Source: an uncultured cyanobacterium (GTDB taxonomy: Bacteria; Cyanobacteriota; Cyanobacteriia; PCC-6307; Cyanobiaceae). From it: a stretch of DNA of 45,497 nt. Location of the stretch: assembly GCA_903858015.1 (NCBI GenBank), contig CAIOGZ010000011.1:1-45497 (forward strand). Reading direction: 5' to 3'. Both the position numbers and the translations under genes were made by a program. This document shows, one piece after another, positions 34,804 through 43,306 of the stretch; position 1 is the first letter of the stretch, and each line of letters begins with the position of its first letter. The notes under the pieces were generated by a model, which made no database searches, had not been told where the DNA came from, and saw nothing but the letters and a program-made list of their open reading frames with translations.

Positions 34804-35447
34804 TCGGCGCCCGGCTGGTGATCCTGGCCCGCTGGCCGGCGCCGGGGCGCTGCAAGCGGCGGCTGGCGGTTGAGCTGGGTGGGGCCAGGGCGGCGGCGGT
34901 GCAGGCCCGGCTCACGGCCCATGGCTTGGCGGCAGCGCGGCTGGCCTGCGGCAACCAGGCCGAGCTGGTGCTGGCCACCAGTGGGTTGGGGCCGGCGGCG
35001 GCCCGGCGCTGGGGCTTGGGCCAGGGGGCGGATCGGGTGTTGCTGCAAGGCCAGGGTTCGCTGGGGCTGCGCCTGCAGCGGCAGGTGGTGCGGGCGCGGC
35101 GGGATCGAATCAGGCGGCTGCTGCTGATCGGCAGCGATCTTCCGGAGCTGGCGGCGGCGGACCTGGAGCAAGCGTTTCGGGCCCTGGAGGCCGAGGCTTC
35201 GCTGGTGCTCGGGCCTGCTGTTGATGGGGGCTATTGGTTGATTGGCTTCGGTTGCTCCCTGATCAAGGGCGGGCGATCGGCTACGGCAGCAAGGCTGTTT
35301 GCCGGTGCCGATCGACCGATCCGCTGGGGTAGTGCCGCCGTGCTGCAGCAAACCCTCGCCGCCGCTGGGCAGCAGGGGCTGGCGGTGACCTTGCTGGCCG
35401 AGCGCGCCGACCTCGATCGCCCCGCCGACCTCCGCCGTTGGCGCTGA
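34800..35447 (+). CDS. Glycosyltransferase-like protein, DUF2064 / TIGR04282 type
   Basis: 215 residues from GTG 34800, overlapping the htrA stop (GTGA). DUF2064 proteins have a nucleotidyl/glycosyl-transferase A fold. Landmarks are LVILARWPAPGRCKRRLA near the start, LLIGSDLPELAAADLEQAF (Asp-containing motif) and LGPAVDGGYWLIGF. In cyanobacteria the pair TIGR04282 + TIGR04283 has been linked to arsenosugar biosynthesis by annotation; the substrate is not shown by this sequence. The partner TIGR04283-type gene starts 35 bases downstream. The reading frame ends inside a GCTGA tandem repeat. Confidence 0.88.
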   Translation: MIGARLVILARWPAPGRCKRRLAVELGGARAAAVQARLTAHGLAAARLACGNQAELVLATSGLGPAAARRWGLGQGADRVLLQGQGSLGLRLQRQVVRARRDRIRRLLLIGSDLPELAAADLEQAFRALEAEASLVLGPAVDGGYWLIGFGCSLIKGGRSATAARLFAGADRPIRWGSAAVLQQTLAAAGQQGLAVTLLAERADLDRPADLRRWR

Positions 35448-35477
35448 GCTGAGCTGAGCCGAGCTGAGCTGAGCTGA
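35443..35477 (+). repeat. GCTGA pentamer repeat, seven copies
   Basis: Seven consecutive 5-base units (one GCCGA variant) fill the space between the two glycosyltransferase genes. The upstream stop codon lies in the first unit, and the last unit ends four bases before the next start. Confidence 0.9.
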
Positions 35478-35481
35478 TCGG

Positions 35482-36279
35482 ATGGATGCCCCCCAGCCCC
35501 TGAACTCCCAGCCCCCGAGCTCCCAGCCCCTGGCCTGCCAACCCTTGGACTGCCAACCCTTGGACTGCCAACCCTTGGCTGAACCTGCGGCACCCCAGCT
35601 CAGCGTGCTGATCGCCGCGCTCAACGAAGCGCCCCGCCTACCGAGCCTGTTGGCCGATCTGGCGGCGGCGGCCGATCGGATCCAGGAGGTGGTGGTGGCG
35701 GATGGGGGCAGCCACGACGGCACCGCCGAGCTGGCGCGATTGGCGGGGGCCCGGGTGCTCCACTGCGAACCCTGCCGTGGCGCCCAGTTGGCGGCGGCGG
35801 CGGCAGCCAGCGGCGGCAGCTGGCTGCTGCTGCTCCACGCCGATGCCCGCCTGCCGCCCGGATGGCAGCAGCTGGTGGCCGCGGCCATGGCCAGGGGAAC
35901 TGGGCGGGCCTGGGCCTTCCAGCTGGCGATCGCCGCACCCGGGGTCGGCCTGCGGCTGGTGGAGGTGCTGGTGGGGCTGCGCAGCCGCTGGCGCAGCCTG
36001 CCCTATGGGGATCAGGGCCTGCTGCTGAGCCGGCGGCGGTTGAACGCGGCGGGTGGCATCGCGCCGATGCCGCTGATGGAGGACCTCGACCTGGTGCTGC
36101 GGCTGCGGCGGGATGGGCGGATCAGCCTGCTACCGGCGGCGCTGCGGGTCAGTGGCCGGCGCTGGCAGCGGCTGGGGATTCTGGCCACGGCCGTTGCCAA
36201 TGGCCGCCTGCGGCGGGCCTGGCGCCGGGGCGAGAGCCCCGCCCGCCTGGCGGAGCGCTACTACGGCCGAGCTGGCTAG
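35482..36279 (+). CDS. Family 2 glycosyltransferase, TIGR04283 type
   Basis: 265 residues. GT-A fold: LSVLIAALNEAPRLPSLLADL, VVVADGGSHDGTAELA (nucleotide-binding Asp) and LLLHADARLPPGW (DxD-like). The first about 35 residues are an unusual repeat of QPLDC/QPLAC pentapeptides encoded by three 15-base units (35536-35580) and are probably not part of the fold. The translation start at ATG 35482 could therefore be later, but no other ATG precedes the domain. It pairs with the DUF2064 gene upstream. The stop lies in a 14-base tandem repeat shared with the end of the convergent GNAT gene region. Confidence 0.87.
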   Translation: MDAPQPLNSQPPSSQPLACQPLDCQPLDCQPLAEPAAPQLSVLIAALNEAPRLPSLLADLAAAADRIQEVVVADGGSHDGTAELARLAGARVLHCEPCRGAQLAAAAAASGGSWLLLLHADARLPPGWQQLVAAAMARGTGRAWAFQLAIAAPGVGLRLVEVLVGLRSRWRSLPYGDQGLLLSRRRLNAAGGIAPMPLMEDLDLVLRLRRDGRISLLPAALRVSGRRWQRLGILATAVANGRLRRAWRRGESPARLAERYYGRAG

Positions 36280-36298
36280 GCAAAGCTGGCTAGGCAAA
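36271..36298 (+). repeat. 14-bp tandem repeat at convergent gene ends
   Basis: Two exact copies of GCTGGCTAGGCAAA (36271-36284, 36285-36298), followed by a diverged AACCAGGCCAAG. The first copy contains the glycosyltransferase stop codon; the GNAT gene ends 34 bases further. Confidence 0.85.
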
Positions 36299-36331
36299 GT
36301 TAACCAGGCCAAGTTGGCGATGCCCAGCTGC

Positions 36332-36835
36332 TCAAGGGGCATACCAGAAGGCACAGCGACGCTGTAGTGGTTCCAGTTCCCAGCCCTGGGCGGCGTAGAA
36401 CTCCACCACGTGGGGGTCGGCGAAGAGGGTCACCCGGTCCACCCCCAAGCCTTGGAGCTCGGCCAGCACAAACGCCATCAGCTGGGTGCCCAGGCCCGCC
36501 CCCTGGTAAAGCGGATGCACCGCCACATCCCAGACGGTGGCAGCGACGACGCCATCGCCGGTGCAGCGGGCAAAGCCCACCAGCTTGGGCAGACGGGTGT
36601 CGTGGCGCCAGAGGCCGACGCAGAGCAGGCTGTGCTCGAGCGCCTTGCGCACCTTGCGCAGCGGCCGGCGACTCCAGCCCACCGCATCACAGAGCTGCTC
36701 CAGCTCGATCAGGTCGATCTGGCGATCCAGGCTCAACACCAACTGGAGCTCGCTGTTGGGGATGGGGCAGAGGCGGTGGCGCTCGCCATAGAGGCTCAGC
36801 AACGGGTCGGGGGTGGAGTCGGGCGCCCTGATCAC
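36332..36835 (-). CDS. GNAT acetyltransferase (Ycf52-like)
   Basis: 167 residues from GTG 36835, which has AGGA eight bases upstream; TTG 36850 is an alternative. GNAT fold with the acetyl-CoA-binding motif VHPLYQGAGLGTQLMAFVL (Q/RxxGxG/A) and the following strands VTLFADPHVVEFYAAQGWELEP. The upstream part (LIELEQLCDAVGWSRRP, LVGFARCTGDGVVAATVWDV) matches the plastid-encoded Ycf52 / nuclear-shuttle-interacting acetyltransferases of plants and cyanobacteria. These acetylate protein lysines or N-termini; the substrate here is unknown. Convergent with the glycosyltransferase; divergent and slightly overlapping with the hydrolase frame. Confidence 0.88.
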   Translation of the reverse strand: MIRAPDSTPDPLLSLYGERHRLCPIPNSELQLVLSLDRQIDLIELEQLCDAVGWSRRPLRKVRKALEHSLLCVGLWRHDTRLPKLVGFARCTGDGVVAATVWDVAVHPLYQGAGLGTQLMAFVLAELQGLGVDRVTLFADPHVVEFYAAQGWELEPLQRRCAFWYAP

Positions 36836-37784
36836 GCTTGGATCCTGCAAGGGGGATGTCGTAGCAGTTTGTCGATCCTGCAGGAGCGGGCCCGATCTGC
36901 GCCAAGGTGGAGATCACCGCAATCGGCATCTGGGCCCCGGCAGCACCCGATCGACCGTTGGCAGCAGCGCGTCCACCATCGGCCTTGAGCCGCCTGGAGC
37001 TGGCGCACTGCCCGGCCCAACCCCGGCCCAAGCTCGGCCTGGGCCGCCCCCGGCGCCGCTGCTGGTGGCCCTGCACGGTTGGCTGTTGTCGGGTCGGCTC
37101 TGGGAGCCGTTGCGGCGGGAACTGGCACCGCGCCTGCAGCTGTGGTGCCCCGATCTGCCGGGTTTTGGCGACCGGGGCCGGCCCCGCAGTCTGCAGCCGA
37201 GTTTGGCCAGCTACGGCCGCTGGCTGGCCGAGCAGGTGCAGGCCGAAGCGCCGCATCGACCGGTGGTGCTGCTGGGCCATTCCCTCGGCGGCAGTGTGGC
37301 CCTCCATGCCGCGCCCCTGCTGGGCCAGCAGCTGCGGGGGGTGGTGCAGGTGGCGGCGGGGGGTGGGGTGTATCAGCCGCGGGCCTTCGCCCGGCTGCGG
37401 CACGGGGGGGCCGCCTTCCTGCAATGGCGGCCCACCTGGTTGGCGGCCGTACCGGCGCTGGCGGCCTGGCGCAGTCCGTTGCTGGCCGACGGCCGCGCCG
37501 CCCGGGGGTTGCTGGCCTGCAGCACCAACCGCGGCGCGGTGGCGCAGTTGCCGCGGCTGACGGCGGCCCTGGAGGTGCCGAGCCTCTGGATCGCCGGCTC
37601 CAAGGACACGGTGATGGAACCGCGCTATGTGCGTCATTTAGCCGGCTACAGCCCCGGGCACCGGCTGGAGCTGCTCGAGGGAGCGGGACACCTGCCGATG
37701 CGGCAGATGCCCCAGCGCCTGGCCGGCCTGATCGAAACCTGGCTGGAGCAGGAGGGCATCGTGGGCGGCAGGGGGCAGACCTAG
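36813..37784 (+). CDS. Alpha/beta-hydrolase
   Basis: 323 residues as drawn from GTG 36813, but the fold begins only at about residue 84 (LLVALHGWLLSGRLWEPL). The leader is Pro/Gly-rich and overlaps the divergent GNAT gene, so the real start is probably later at a start codon I cannot identify. The catalytic triad is visible: nucleophile in LLGHSLGGSVALH, acid in IAGSKDTVMEP and His in EGAGHLPMRQMP. A cap region rich in Trp and Arg lies between. Related cyanobacterial proteins are annotated as esterases or lipases; no substrate can be assigned. Its end converges on the ABC transporter gene through a 17-base tandem repeat. Confidence 0.82.
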   Translation: MESGALITLGSCKGDVVAVCRSCRSGPDLRQGGDHRNRHLGPGSTRSTVGSSASTIGLEPPGAGALPGPTPAQARPGPPPAPLLVALHGWLLSGRLWEPLRRELAPRLQLWCPDLPGFGDRGRPRSLQPSLASYGRWLAEQVQAEAPHRPVVLLGHSLGGSVALHAAPLLGQQLRGVVQVAAGGGVYQPRAFARLRHGGAAFLQWRPTWLAAVPALAAWRSPLLADGRAARGLLACSTNRGAVAQLPRLTAALEVPSLWIAGSKDTVMEPRYVRHLAGYSPGHRLELLEGAGHLPMRQMPQRLAGLIETWLEQEGIVGGRGQT

Positions 37785-37800
37785 GCAGTGAACGGGCCAG

Positions 37801-37851
37801 GGGTGACCAGGCCTAGAGGGTGACCTGGCCTAGAGGGTGGCCTGGCCTAGA
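37801..37851. repeat. 17-bp tandem repeat, three copies, at convergent gene ends
   Basis: Units GGGTGACCAGGCCTAGA, GGGTGACCTGGCCTAGA and GGGTGGCCTGGCCTAGA at 37801-37851, with a partial fourth. CCAGG and CCTGG variants give short inverted pairs. The third unit contains the stop codon of the ABC transporter gene on the other strand. Confidence 0.85.
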
Positions 37852-39652
37852 GGGTGGCGAGCCCCTTCTCCTGCAGTTCCGCCAACTGGGCATAGAGGCC
37901 ACCGGCGGCCCGCAATTCACGGTGGTTGCCCTGTTCCACCAGGCGGCCCCGGCGCAGCACCAGGATCCGATCGGAGGCCTCCACGGTGGCGAGGCGGTGG
38001 GCGATCACGATGGCGGTGCGTCCCTGCAACAGGCTTTCGAGGTCGTGCTGCAGGGTGGCTTCGGTGGAGGGATCAAGAAAGGCGGTGGCCTCATCCATCA
38101 CCAGCACCGAGGGGTCGCGGATCGCCACCCGGGCCACCGCCAGCAGTTGCCGTTCGCCGGAGGAGAGGTTGCCGCCGCGCTCGCGCAGCTCGGTGGCAAG
38201 GCCGGCCTCCAGCCGCCCCAGCAACGGCTGCAGGCCGAGGTCGCGGCAGAGGCGCTCGAGTTGGGCATCGCTGAGGTCGGCGTCGAGGCGGAGGTTGTCG
38301 GCCACGTTGCCGCTGAACAGAAAGGTGTCCTGCAGCACCACCCCCAGCCGGCGCCGCAGCAGCGCCGCCGGCAGTTCGCGGATGTCGACCCCATCGAGCA
38401 GGATCCGGCCGGCCTGGGGTTCATAGAGGCGGCAGAGCAACCGAATGATGGTGGTTTTGCCGGAGCCGGTGGGGCCCACGATCGCCACGTGCTCGCCGGG
38501 GGCAATGCGGAAGGACAGGTCTTCGAGGATCGGTTCGTCGCTGCGGTAGGCGAAGCTCACCCGCTCGAACACCACTTCCGCCGCACCATCAGCGGCCCGA
38601 TCGGCCACGGCCAGCCGGGCCGAAGCGCCGCGCTGCTGGACCGGGAGGTCGGCGATTTCGATCGGCTGCTCGAGCAATTCACCGATCCGCTCCACCGCCG
38701 TCAGGCCCCCCTGGATCTGGGTGAAGCGCTCGGCCAGCTGGCGCAGCGGATCGAACAGCCGCTGGGAGAAGAGGATGAAGGTGGTGAGGGTACCGAGCCC
38801 CATTGCCCCGGCGGTCACCATCGTGCCGCCGAGGGCGAGCACCAGGGCCACCGCCGCCAGGGCCACCCATTCGATGAAGGCGGAGATGGCGCTGTCGTAG
38901 AAGATCGTGCCCGCGACGGCATCGCGGTAATCGGCATTGGTGGCGGCGAAGCGGGCGCTATTGACGGCCTCGCGGCGGAACATCTGCACCACCTCCAGAC
39001 CCTGGAGGTTTTCTTGGAGGTCGGCATTGAGCTGGCCCAGTTCTTCGCGGACGCTGTAGTTGGCGGTGCGATAGCGGCTCTGCAGCCAGATGATGCCCGC
39101 GGCCACCGGGATCTGAACAAGCAGCAGCAACAGGCCCAGCCGCCACTCGATCAACACCATCGTGATCGCGATCACCACAAAACTGACCAGATCGGCCAGC
39201 ACCCCCACCGCACCGCTGCCAAACACCTCGGCTAGGGCATCGACATCGCTGGTGAGTCGGGTGAGCAGCTTGCCGACGGGGGTGCGGTCGTGGAAGCGCA
39301 GCGAGAGGGCGAGGGCATGGCGGAAGAGGTCGGCGCGGATGCGGGCGGTGAGCCGCTGACCCACCACCTGCACGTTGAAGCTCTGGGTGCCCTGCAGGGC
39401 CAGCCGCAGCAGCACCGCCACCAGCAGCAGACCCACCAGCAGCCGCAGGGCCACCGGCACCGCCAGGTTGGCCAGCCAGGGAAGCCGCGGTTCGTGGCGC
39501 AACACGCTGATCGCCTGGCCCACGAGCAGCGGCTGCACCGCCCCGGCCAAGGCCAAGGGGATCAGCATCAGCAGCGACAGGATCAGCCGGCGGCGATCGC
39601 GGCCCAGGTAGGGGAGCAGCCGCTTCAAGCGCTGTCGATCAAGGGAGGCCAT
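37847..39652 (-). CDS. ABC exporter, fused permease and ATPase (MdlB/MsbA type)
   Basis: 601 residues. N-terminal six-helix exporter domain (1 to about 320; LILSLLMLIPLALAGAVQPLLVG, then HDRTPVGKLLTRLTSDVDALAE). C-terminal ATPase: Walker A VGPTGSGKTT, Q-loop VVLQDTFLFSGN, signature GNLSSGERQLLAVARV (one step from the canonical LSGGQ), Walker B VLVMDEATAFLD and H-loop VIAHRL. Works as a homo- or heterodimer pumping lipids or drugs outwards; the substrate is not predictable. Its ATG overlaps the hisG stop (ATGA), so the two are co-translated, although no functional link is known. Confidence 0.94.
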   Translation of the reverse strand: MASLDRQRLKRLLPYLGRDRRRLILSLLMLIPLALAGAVQPLLVGQAISVLRHEPRLPWLANLAVPVALRLLVGLLLVAVLLRLALQGTQSFNVQVVGQRLTARIRADLFRHALALSLRFHDRTPVGKLLTRLTSDVDALAEVFGSGAVGVLADLVSFVVIAITMVLIEWRLGLLLLLVQIPVAAGIIWLQSRYRTANYSVREELGQLNADLQENLQGLEVVQMFRREAVNSARFAATNADYRDAVAGTIFYDSAISAFIEWVALAAVALVLALGGTMVTAGAMGLGTLTTFILFSQRLFDPLRQLAERFTQIQGGLTAVERIGELLEQPIEIADLPVQQRGASARLAVADRAADGAAEVVFERVSFAYRSDEPILEDLSFRIAPGEHVAIVGPTGSGKTTIIRLLCRLYEPQAGRILLDGVDIRELPAALLRRRLGVVLQDTFLFSGNVADNLRLDADLSDAQLERLCRDLGLQPLLGRLEAGLATELRERGGNLSSGERQLLAVARVAIRDPSVLVMDEATAFLDPSTEATLQHDLESLLQGRTAIVIAHRLATVEASDRILVLRRGRLVEQGNHRELRAAGGLYAQLAELQEKGLATL

Positions 39653-40320
39653 CAGGCGGGCACCGGCAGGCTGGAGACGGCGCGGATGCGTTCGACAATG
39701 GCCCGCAGGCGTCCGTCGTCGAGGCGGAGCGCGAGCGGATGGCCCACGAGGCGGGCGCTGCTCTGGAACAGGTCTTCGATGGCGATCAAACCGTTCTCCT
39801 GCAGGGTGCGGCCGGTGGCCACCAGATCCACAATGGCCTCGCTCATGCCGGTGATCGGGCCAAGCTCCACCGAACCGGCCAGGTGCACCACCTCCACCGG
39901 CAGGTCGAGGGCGGCGAAGTAGGCCTCGGCGCAGCGGGTGAACTTGCTGGCGACGCGGCAGTGGGCCGGCAGATCGGCGGCGCGGCGGTAGGGGCTGCTG
40001 GCCTTGACCGCCACGCTCATGCGGCAGCCGCCGAAGCCCAGGTCCACCAGTTGGGCCACGGGCAGCTGGTGCTCCTGCAACACATCAAGTCCCACCACCC
40101 CGAGCTGGGCCTGGCCGTAGGCCACATAGACGGGCACATCGGCGTTGCGCACCAGCAGGGCGCGGGCGCCGCCGCAGGCGCTGGGCACCATCAGCTGGCG
40201 GTTGGCCGGATCGAGGATGGCGCCAAAATCGAGGCCGGCGGCGGCGAAACGGCGCACCGAATCCTTCAGCAGGGCCCCCTTGGCCAGGGCCACGGTGAGG
40301 GGTGGGGCCAAGGTGCTCAT
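39652..40320 (-). CDS. hisG: ATP phosphoribosyltransferase, short form (HisG)
   Basis: 222 residues from ATG 40320 ([18 protein letters not shown]). First enzyme of histidine synthesis: ATP + PRPP to phosphoribosyl-ATP. It has the periplasmic-binding-protein-like fold with [34 protein letters not shown], and the PRPP loop region [18 protein letters not shown]. It lacks the C-terminal regulatory domain, so it needs HisZ (not in the window). A 24-base unit containing the GGAG ribosome-binding site and the ATG is duplicated in tandem just upstream, giving in-frame alternative starts at 40344 and 40368. Followed by the ABC exporter with a 1-base overlap. Confidence 0.95.
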   Translation of the reverse strand: MSTLAPPLTVALAKGALLKDSVRRFAAAGLDFGAILDPANRQLMVPSACGGARALLVRNADVPVYVAYGQAQLGVVGLDVLQEHQLPVAQLVDLGFGGCRMSVAVKASSPYRRAADLPAHCRVASKFTRCAEAYFAALDLPVEVVHLAGSVELGPITGMSEAIVDLVATGRTLQENGLIAIEDLFQSSARLVGHPLALRLDDGRLRAIVERIRAVSSLPVPA

Positions 40321-40365
40321 GGGCTGCTCCGCAGCGGGGATCATGGGCTGCTCCGCAGCGGGGAT
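40318..40365 (-). repeat. Tandem duplication of the hisG ribosome-binding site and start
   Basis: Two copies of CATGGGCTGCTCCGCAGCGGGGAT (read on the plus strand). Each carries an ATG on the minus strand with GGAG six bases before it, in the same frame. The reading frame thus offers extra N-terminal MIPAAEQP units. Confidence 0.85.
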
Positions 40366-40523
40366 CATGGAATGCGGCCGCCACTCGGACTTTAACGACC
40401 GAGCCGGCGGCAGTGGAGCCAGGTTTGTTGGGGCGCTCTGCAAGCTCGCGGCCAGCCACCCCTGCAGAGCGGGCCAACCGCCTGCCGCCGCAGGAAGCCA
40501 AGATCGGCCGCCAGAATCGCCCC

Positions 40524-41342
40524 ATGACCGCCTCCCCCCCCATTGCGCCCACGCCGCTGACGGTGAGCCTGATCCCGGTGCTCCGCGACAACTACGTGTT
40601 TGTGATCGAAGCGCCGGCGAGCGGGCCGGGGCCAGGCCAAGCGGTGGTCGTGGATCCGGCCGTGGCCGCGCCGGTGATCGCCTGGCTGGAGGCCCGCAAC
40701 CTGGAGTTGGTCGCCATCCTCCACACCCACCACCACAGCGACCACATCGGTGGCGCCGAGGAGCTGTTGCGGCGCTGGCCGGCGGCGGCGGTGATCGCCA
40801 GTGGCGCCGATCGGGAGCGGATTCCACTCCAGAGCCAAGCCGTAGCCGGCGGCGATCGGCTGACGCTGCTGGGCCATGGGCTGCAGGTGTTGGCGGTGCC
40901 AGGCCATACCCGCCACCACATCGCCTATTACCTGCCGCCGCTGGCGGGGCCCCCAGCCGCCAGCCCCCAAGCCGGCGGCGGTAGCCCCGGTGACCTCTTT
41001 TGCGGCGACACCCTGTTCGGCGGCGGCTGCGGTCGGCTGTTCGAGGGCACGGCGGAGCAGATGCACGCCTCCTTGGCCCGCCTGGCCGCCCTGCCGGAAG
41101 ACACCCGGGTGTGGTGCGCCCATGAATACACCGCCACCAACCTGGCCTGGGCGCTGTCGGTGGCGCCCGCCGACCCGGCCATCAGCGCCCGGTTGGCCCA
41201 GGTGCGCCTTGCCCGCGCCGCCGGCGAGCCCACGATTCCGAGTTGCATCGGCGTTGAGAAGGCCACCAACTTGTTTGTGCGGGCGGCCGATCCCCAAGCG
41301 CTGGCGGTACTACGGCAGAGCCGCAATGATTGGACCGGTTGA
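40524..41342 (+). CDS. gloB: Hydroxyacylglutathione hydrolase (glyoxalase II)
   Basis: 272 residues from ATG 40524 (MTASPPIAP). Metallo-beta-lactamase fold with the metal motif in [13 protein letters not shown] (HxHxDH), further ligands in [28 protein letters not shown] and [10 protein letters not shown]. The C-terminal part ([12 protein letters not shown]) carries the substrate-binding residues. Hydrolyses S-lactoylglutathione to lactate and glutathione in methylglyoxal detoxification. An Ala/Gly/Pro insertion ([17 protein letters not shown]) lies before the GDTLF strand. Divergent from hisG with a gap of about 200 bases. Confidence 0.93.
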   Translation: MTASPPIAPTPLTVSLIPVLRDNYVFVIEAPASGPGPGQAVVVDPAVAAPVIAWLEARNLELVAILHTHHHSDHIGGAEELLRRWPAAAVIASGADRERIPLQSQAVAGGDRLTLLGHGLQVLAVPGHTRHHIAYYLPPLAGPPAASPQAGGGSPGDLFCGDTLFGGGCGRLFEGTAEQMHASLARLAALPEDTRVWCAHEYTATNLAWALSVAPADPAISARLAQVRLARAAGEPTIPSCIGVEKATNLFVRAADPQALAVLRQSRNDWTG

Positions 41343-41348
41343 ATTCGA

Positions 41349-41432
41349 CTAGTTGAGTTGAGCTAGTTGAGTTGATCTAGTTGAGTTGAGCTGGTTGAGT
41401 TGAGCTGGTTGAGTCGAGCTGGTTGAGTTGGT
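41349..41432 (+). repeat. 14-bp tandem repeat, six copies
   Basis: Units of CTAGTTGAGTTGAG type at 41349, 41363, 41377, 41391, 41405 and 41419, the later ones with CTGG in place of CTAG. They start seven bases after the gloB stop. The rest of the convergent gap to 41554 holds no other recognisable element. Confidence 0.9.
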
Positions 41433-41554
41433 CTTGATGGGTTGGTCGGGTTGAGCCAGGGATGGGGCCATGGGCAGGGGTGGCTGGCTCCCTCGACGGC
41501 CCCTAGGCAGCGCTAGGCCCCCCCTGGCGCCGTGCTCGGTGCCGTGATCGGTGC

Positions 41555-42859
41555 TTAGGGACAGGCCCGCAGCGGCAGGCCGCCCGGAAACAGGAGTGGT
41601 TCGGCCCCAGGCTCCAGCGACAGCCGGCAGCGCTCGCCCCGCACCAGCACCACCTCCAGCGGTTGGCGCACCCGCAGCCGCAGATCGGCCAACCCCACCA
41701 GATAGAGCCAGCTGCGGCCCAGAAATTCGCGGCTCAGCACCTCGGCCTCGACTTGCTCAGCCTCGACTTGCTCAGCCTCGACTTGCTCAGCGTCGAGATG
41801 ATTGGTGTCGAGGGGCTTGGAATCCAGGGGCGCTAGCCGCAGGTCGGTGGGCCGCAGGAATAGCTGGGATTCCTCGCTGCAGCCCGGCGCCGGGGCTGGC
41901 AGCTGCTGCGGCGCCGCTTGCGGCGCTGCGTCCCTGGCCGCTGCACCGGGTAGGGGTTCGAATTCGCCCAGGGCGGTGCGGAGGCGATCGCCCCGCCAGT
42001 GGCCGGGCAGCAGGTTGGCCTGCAGCACAAAGCGGCCCACAAAGGCGGTGGCTGGCTGCCGCACGAGGACCAGGGGCGTGGCCCATTGCTCGATCTGGCC
42101 AGCGCGCAGCACCGCCACCCGATCACAGATCGCCAGGGCCTCCTGGGGGTCATGGGTGACCAACAGGGCGCAGGCACCGCATTCGGCCAGCACCGCCGGC
42201 AACTCGCTGCGCAACCGCTGCCGCACTTCCACATCGAGGTTGGAAAAGGGTTCATCAAGCAACACCACGCTCGGTTCGGGGGCCAGGGCCCGGGCCAGGG
42301 CGAGGCGTTGACGCTGGCCGCCGGAGAGTTCGTGGGGGAAACGCCGCTCCAGGCCCTGCAGGCCGAGCAGCTCCAGCAGCCAGTGCACCCGCTCGGGATC
42401 CTGGCCGCGGCGCAGCCCGAAGCGGGCGTTGGCCCAGGCATCGAGGTGGGGGAAGAGGGCGTAGTCCTGGAACACCATGCCCACCCCCCGCCGCTCCGGC
42501 GGCAGCAAGCGGTTGGGGCCGGCCACCTCCTGGGCATCGATCCAGATTCGGCCCCGCTCCGGTTGCTCGAAGCCGGCGATCAGCCGCAGCAGGGTGGTTT
42601 TGCCACAACCGGAGGGGCCCAGCAGGCCGAGCAGCTCACCGCTGCCCAGCTCCAGATCCACCCCCCGCAGGGTCCAGGCGTCGGCGGCGCCGCTTTGATA
42701 GCGATGCCAAAGGTCCTCAAGCCGCACCCGCGGCTGATGCGAGGCGGCGCCAGCGGCGGGGTGGGGCGCAGCGGCGGCGGCGGCACCAGGGGCCAGCGGC
42801 GTGGCGGCGGGGGAGCTGGAAAAGGTGATCGCAGGACGCCATAAACTCCGGTCCACCAT
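41555..42859 (-). CDS. ABC transporter ATPase of the Fe3+/polyamine type (FbpC-like)
   Basis: 434 residues from ATG 42859 (MVDRSLWRP). Cytosolic ATPase that powers an importer; the permease and binding protein are not adjacent. Walker A LLGPSGCGKTT, Q-loop GMVFQDYALFPHLD, signature LSGGQRQRLALARAL, Walker B VVLLDEPFSNLD and H-loop LVTHDPQEAL are all intact. The C-terminal 130 residues form a TOBE-type domain (FLRPTDLRLAPL ... LRLRVRQPLEV) with an inserted repeat EQVEA x3, encoded by 15-base units at 41740-41799. The domain arrangement matches FbpC/FutC ferric iron systems, but the substrate is not certain. The N-terminal 40 residues are Ala/Pro-rich. Confidence 0.9.
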   Translation of the reverse strand: MVDRSLWRPAITFSSSPAATPLAPGAAAAAAPHPAAGAASHQPRVRLEDLWHRYQSGAADAWTLRGVDLELGSGELLGLLGPSGCGKTTLLRLIAGFEQPERGRIWIDAQEVAGPNRLLPPERRGVGMVFQDYALFPHLDAWANARFGLRRGQDPERVHWLLELLGLQGLERRFPHELSGGQRQRLALARALAPEPSVVLLDEPFSNLDVEVRQRLRSELPAVLAECGACALLVTHDPQEALAICDRVAVLRAGQIEQWATPLVLVRQPATAFVGRFVLQANLLPGHWRGDRLRTALGEFEPLPGAAARDAAPQAAPQQLPAPAPGCSEESQLFLRPTDLRLAPLDSKPLDTNHLDAEQVEAEQVEAEQVEAEVLSREFLGRSWLYLVGLADLRLRVRQPLEVVLVRGERCRLSLEPGAEPLLFPGGLPLRACP

Positions 42860-42886
42860 TGTTGGCCATCCCCCTGGGTGAGCACC

Positions 42887-43282
42887 ATGCCGGCAACCTT
42901 GAGCGCGATCCAAACCGAAGGGGCACCAGCCCCTGTGGGGCCCTACAACCAGGCGGTGGCGGCCGGCGGCCTGCTCTGGTGCTCCGGCCAGATCGCCCTC
43001 GACCCGCGCAGTGGCCAGCTGGTGGGCAGCGGCGATGTGGAGGCTGAAACCCGCCAGGTGCTCGCCAACCTGCAAGCGGTGCTGGAGGCCGCCGGGGTGG
43101 GGCCCGCCCAGGTGGTGCGCACCACGGTGTACCTGGCCGATCTGCAGGATTTCGCCAAGGTCAACGCCCTCTATGCCGAGCTGTTTGGCCAGGGCGTTGC
43201 CCCGGCCCGGGCCTGCGTGCAGGTGGCGGCCCTGCCGAAGGGGGCCCGGGTGGAAATTGATGCGGTGGCGGTCTTGGCTTGA
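42887..43282 (+). CDS. ridA: RidA-family reactive imine deaminase
   Basis: 131 residues from ATG 42887; GTG 42878 would add three. YjgF/YER057c/UK114 family: APAPVGPYNQAVAAGGLLWCSGQIALDP at the start, NLQAVLEAAGVGPAQVVRTTVYL, and ARACVQVAALPKGARVEIDAVAVL with the conserved Arg and Glu of the active RidA pocket. Trimers hydrolyse 2-aminoacrylate and related imines released by PLP enzymes. Divergent from the ABC ATPase with a 27-base gap, convergent with the AlkB-like gene. Full family length, nothing unusual. Confidence 0.95.
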   Translation: MPATLSAIQTEGAPAPVGPYNQAVAAGGLLWCSGQIALDPRSGQLVGSGDVEAETRQVLANLQAVLEAAGVGPAQVVRTTVYLADLQDFAKVNALYAELFGQGVAPARACVQVAALPKGARVEIDAVAVLA

Positions 43283-43306
43283 GCATGCGCCCCATAAGCG
43301 CCTCGC

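Noticed and set aside
37820..39235. 471-codon plus-strand frame opposite the ABC exporter
   Set aside because: Mirror-strand artefact; the exporter strand has all Walker and signature motifs.
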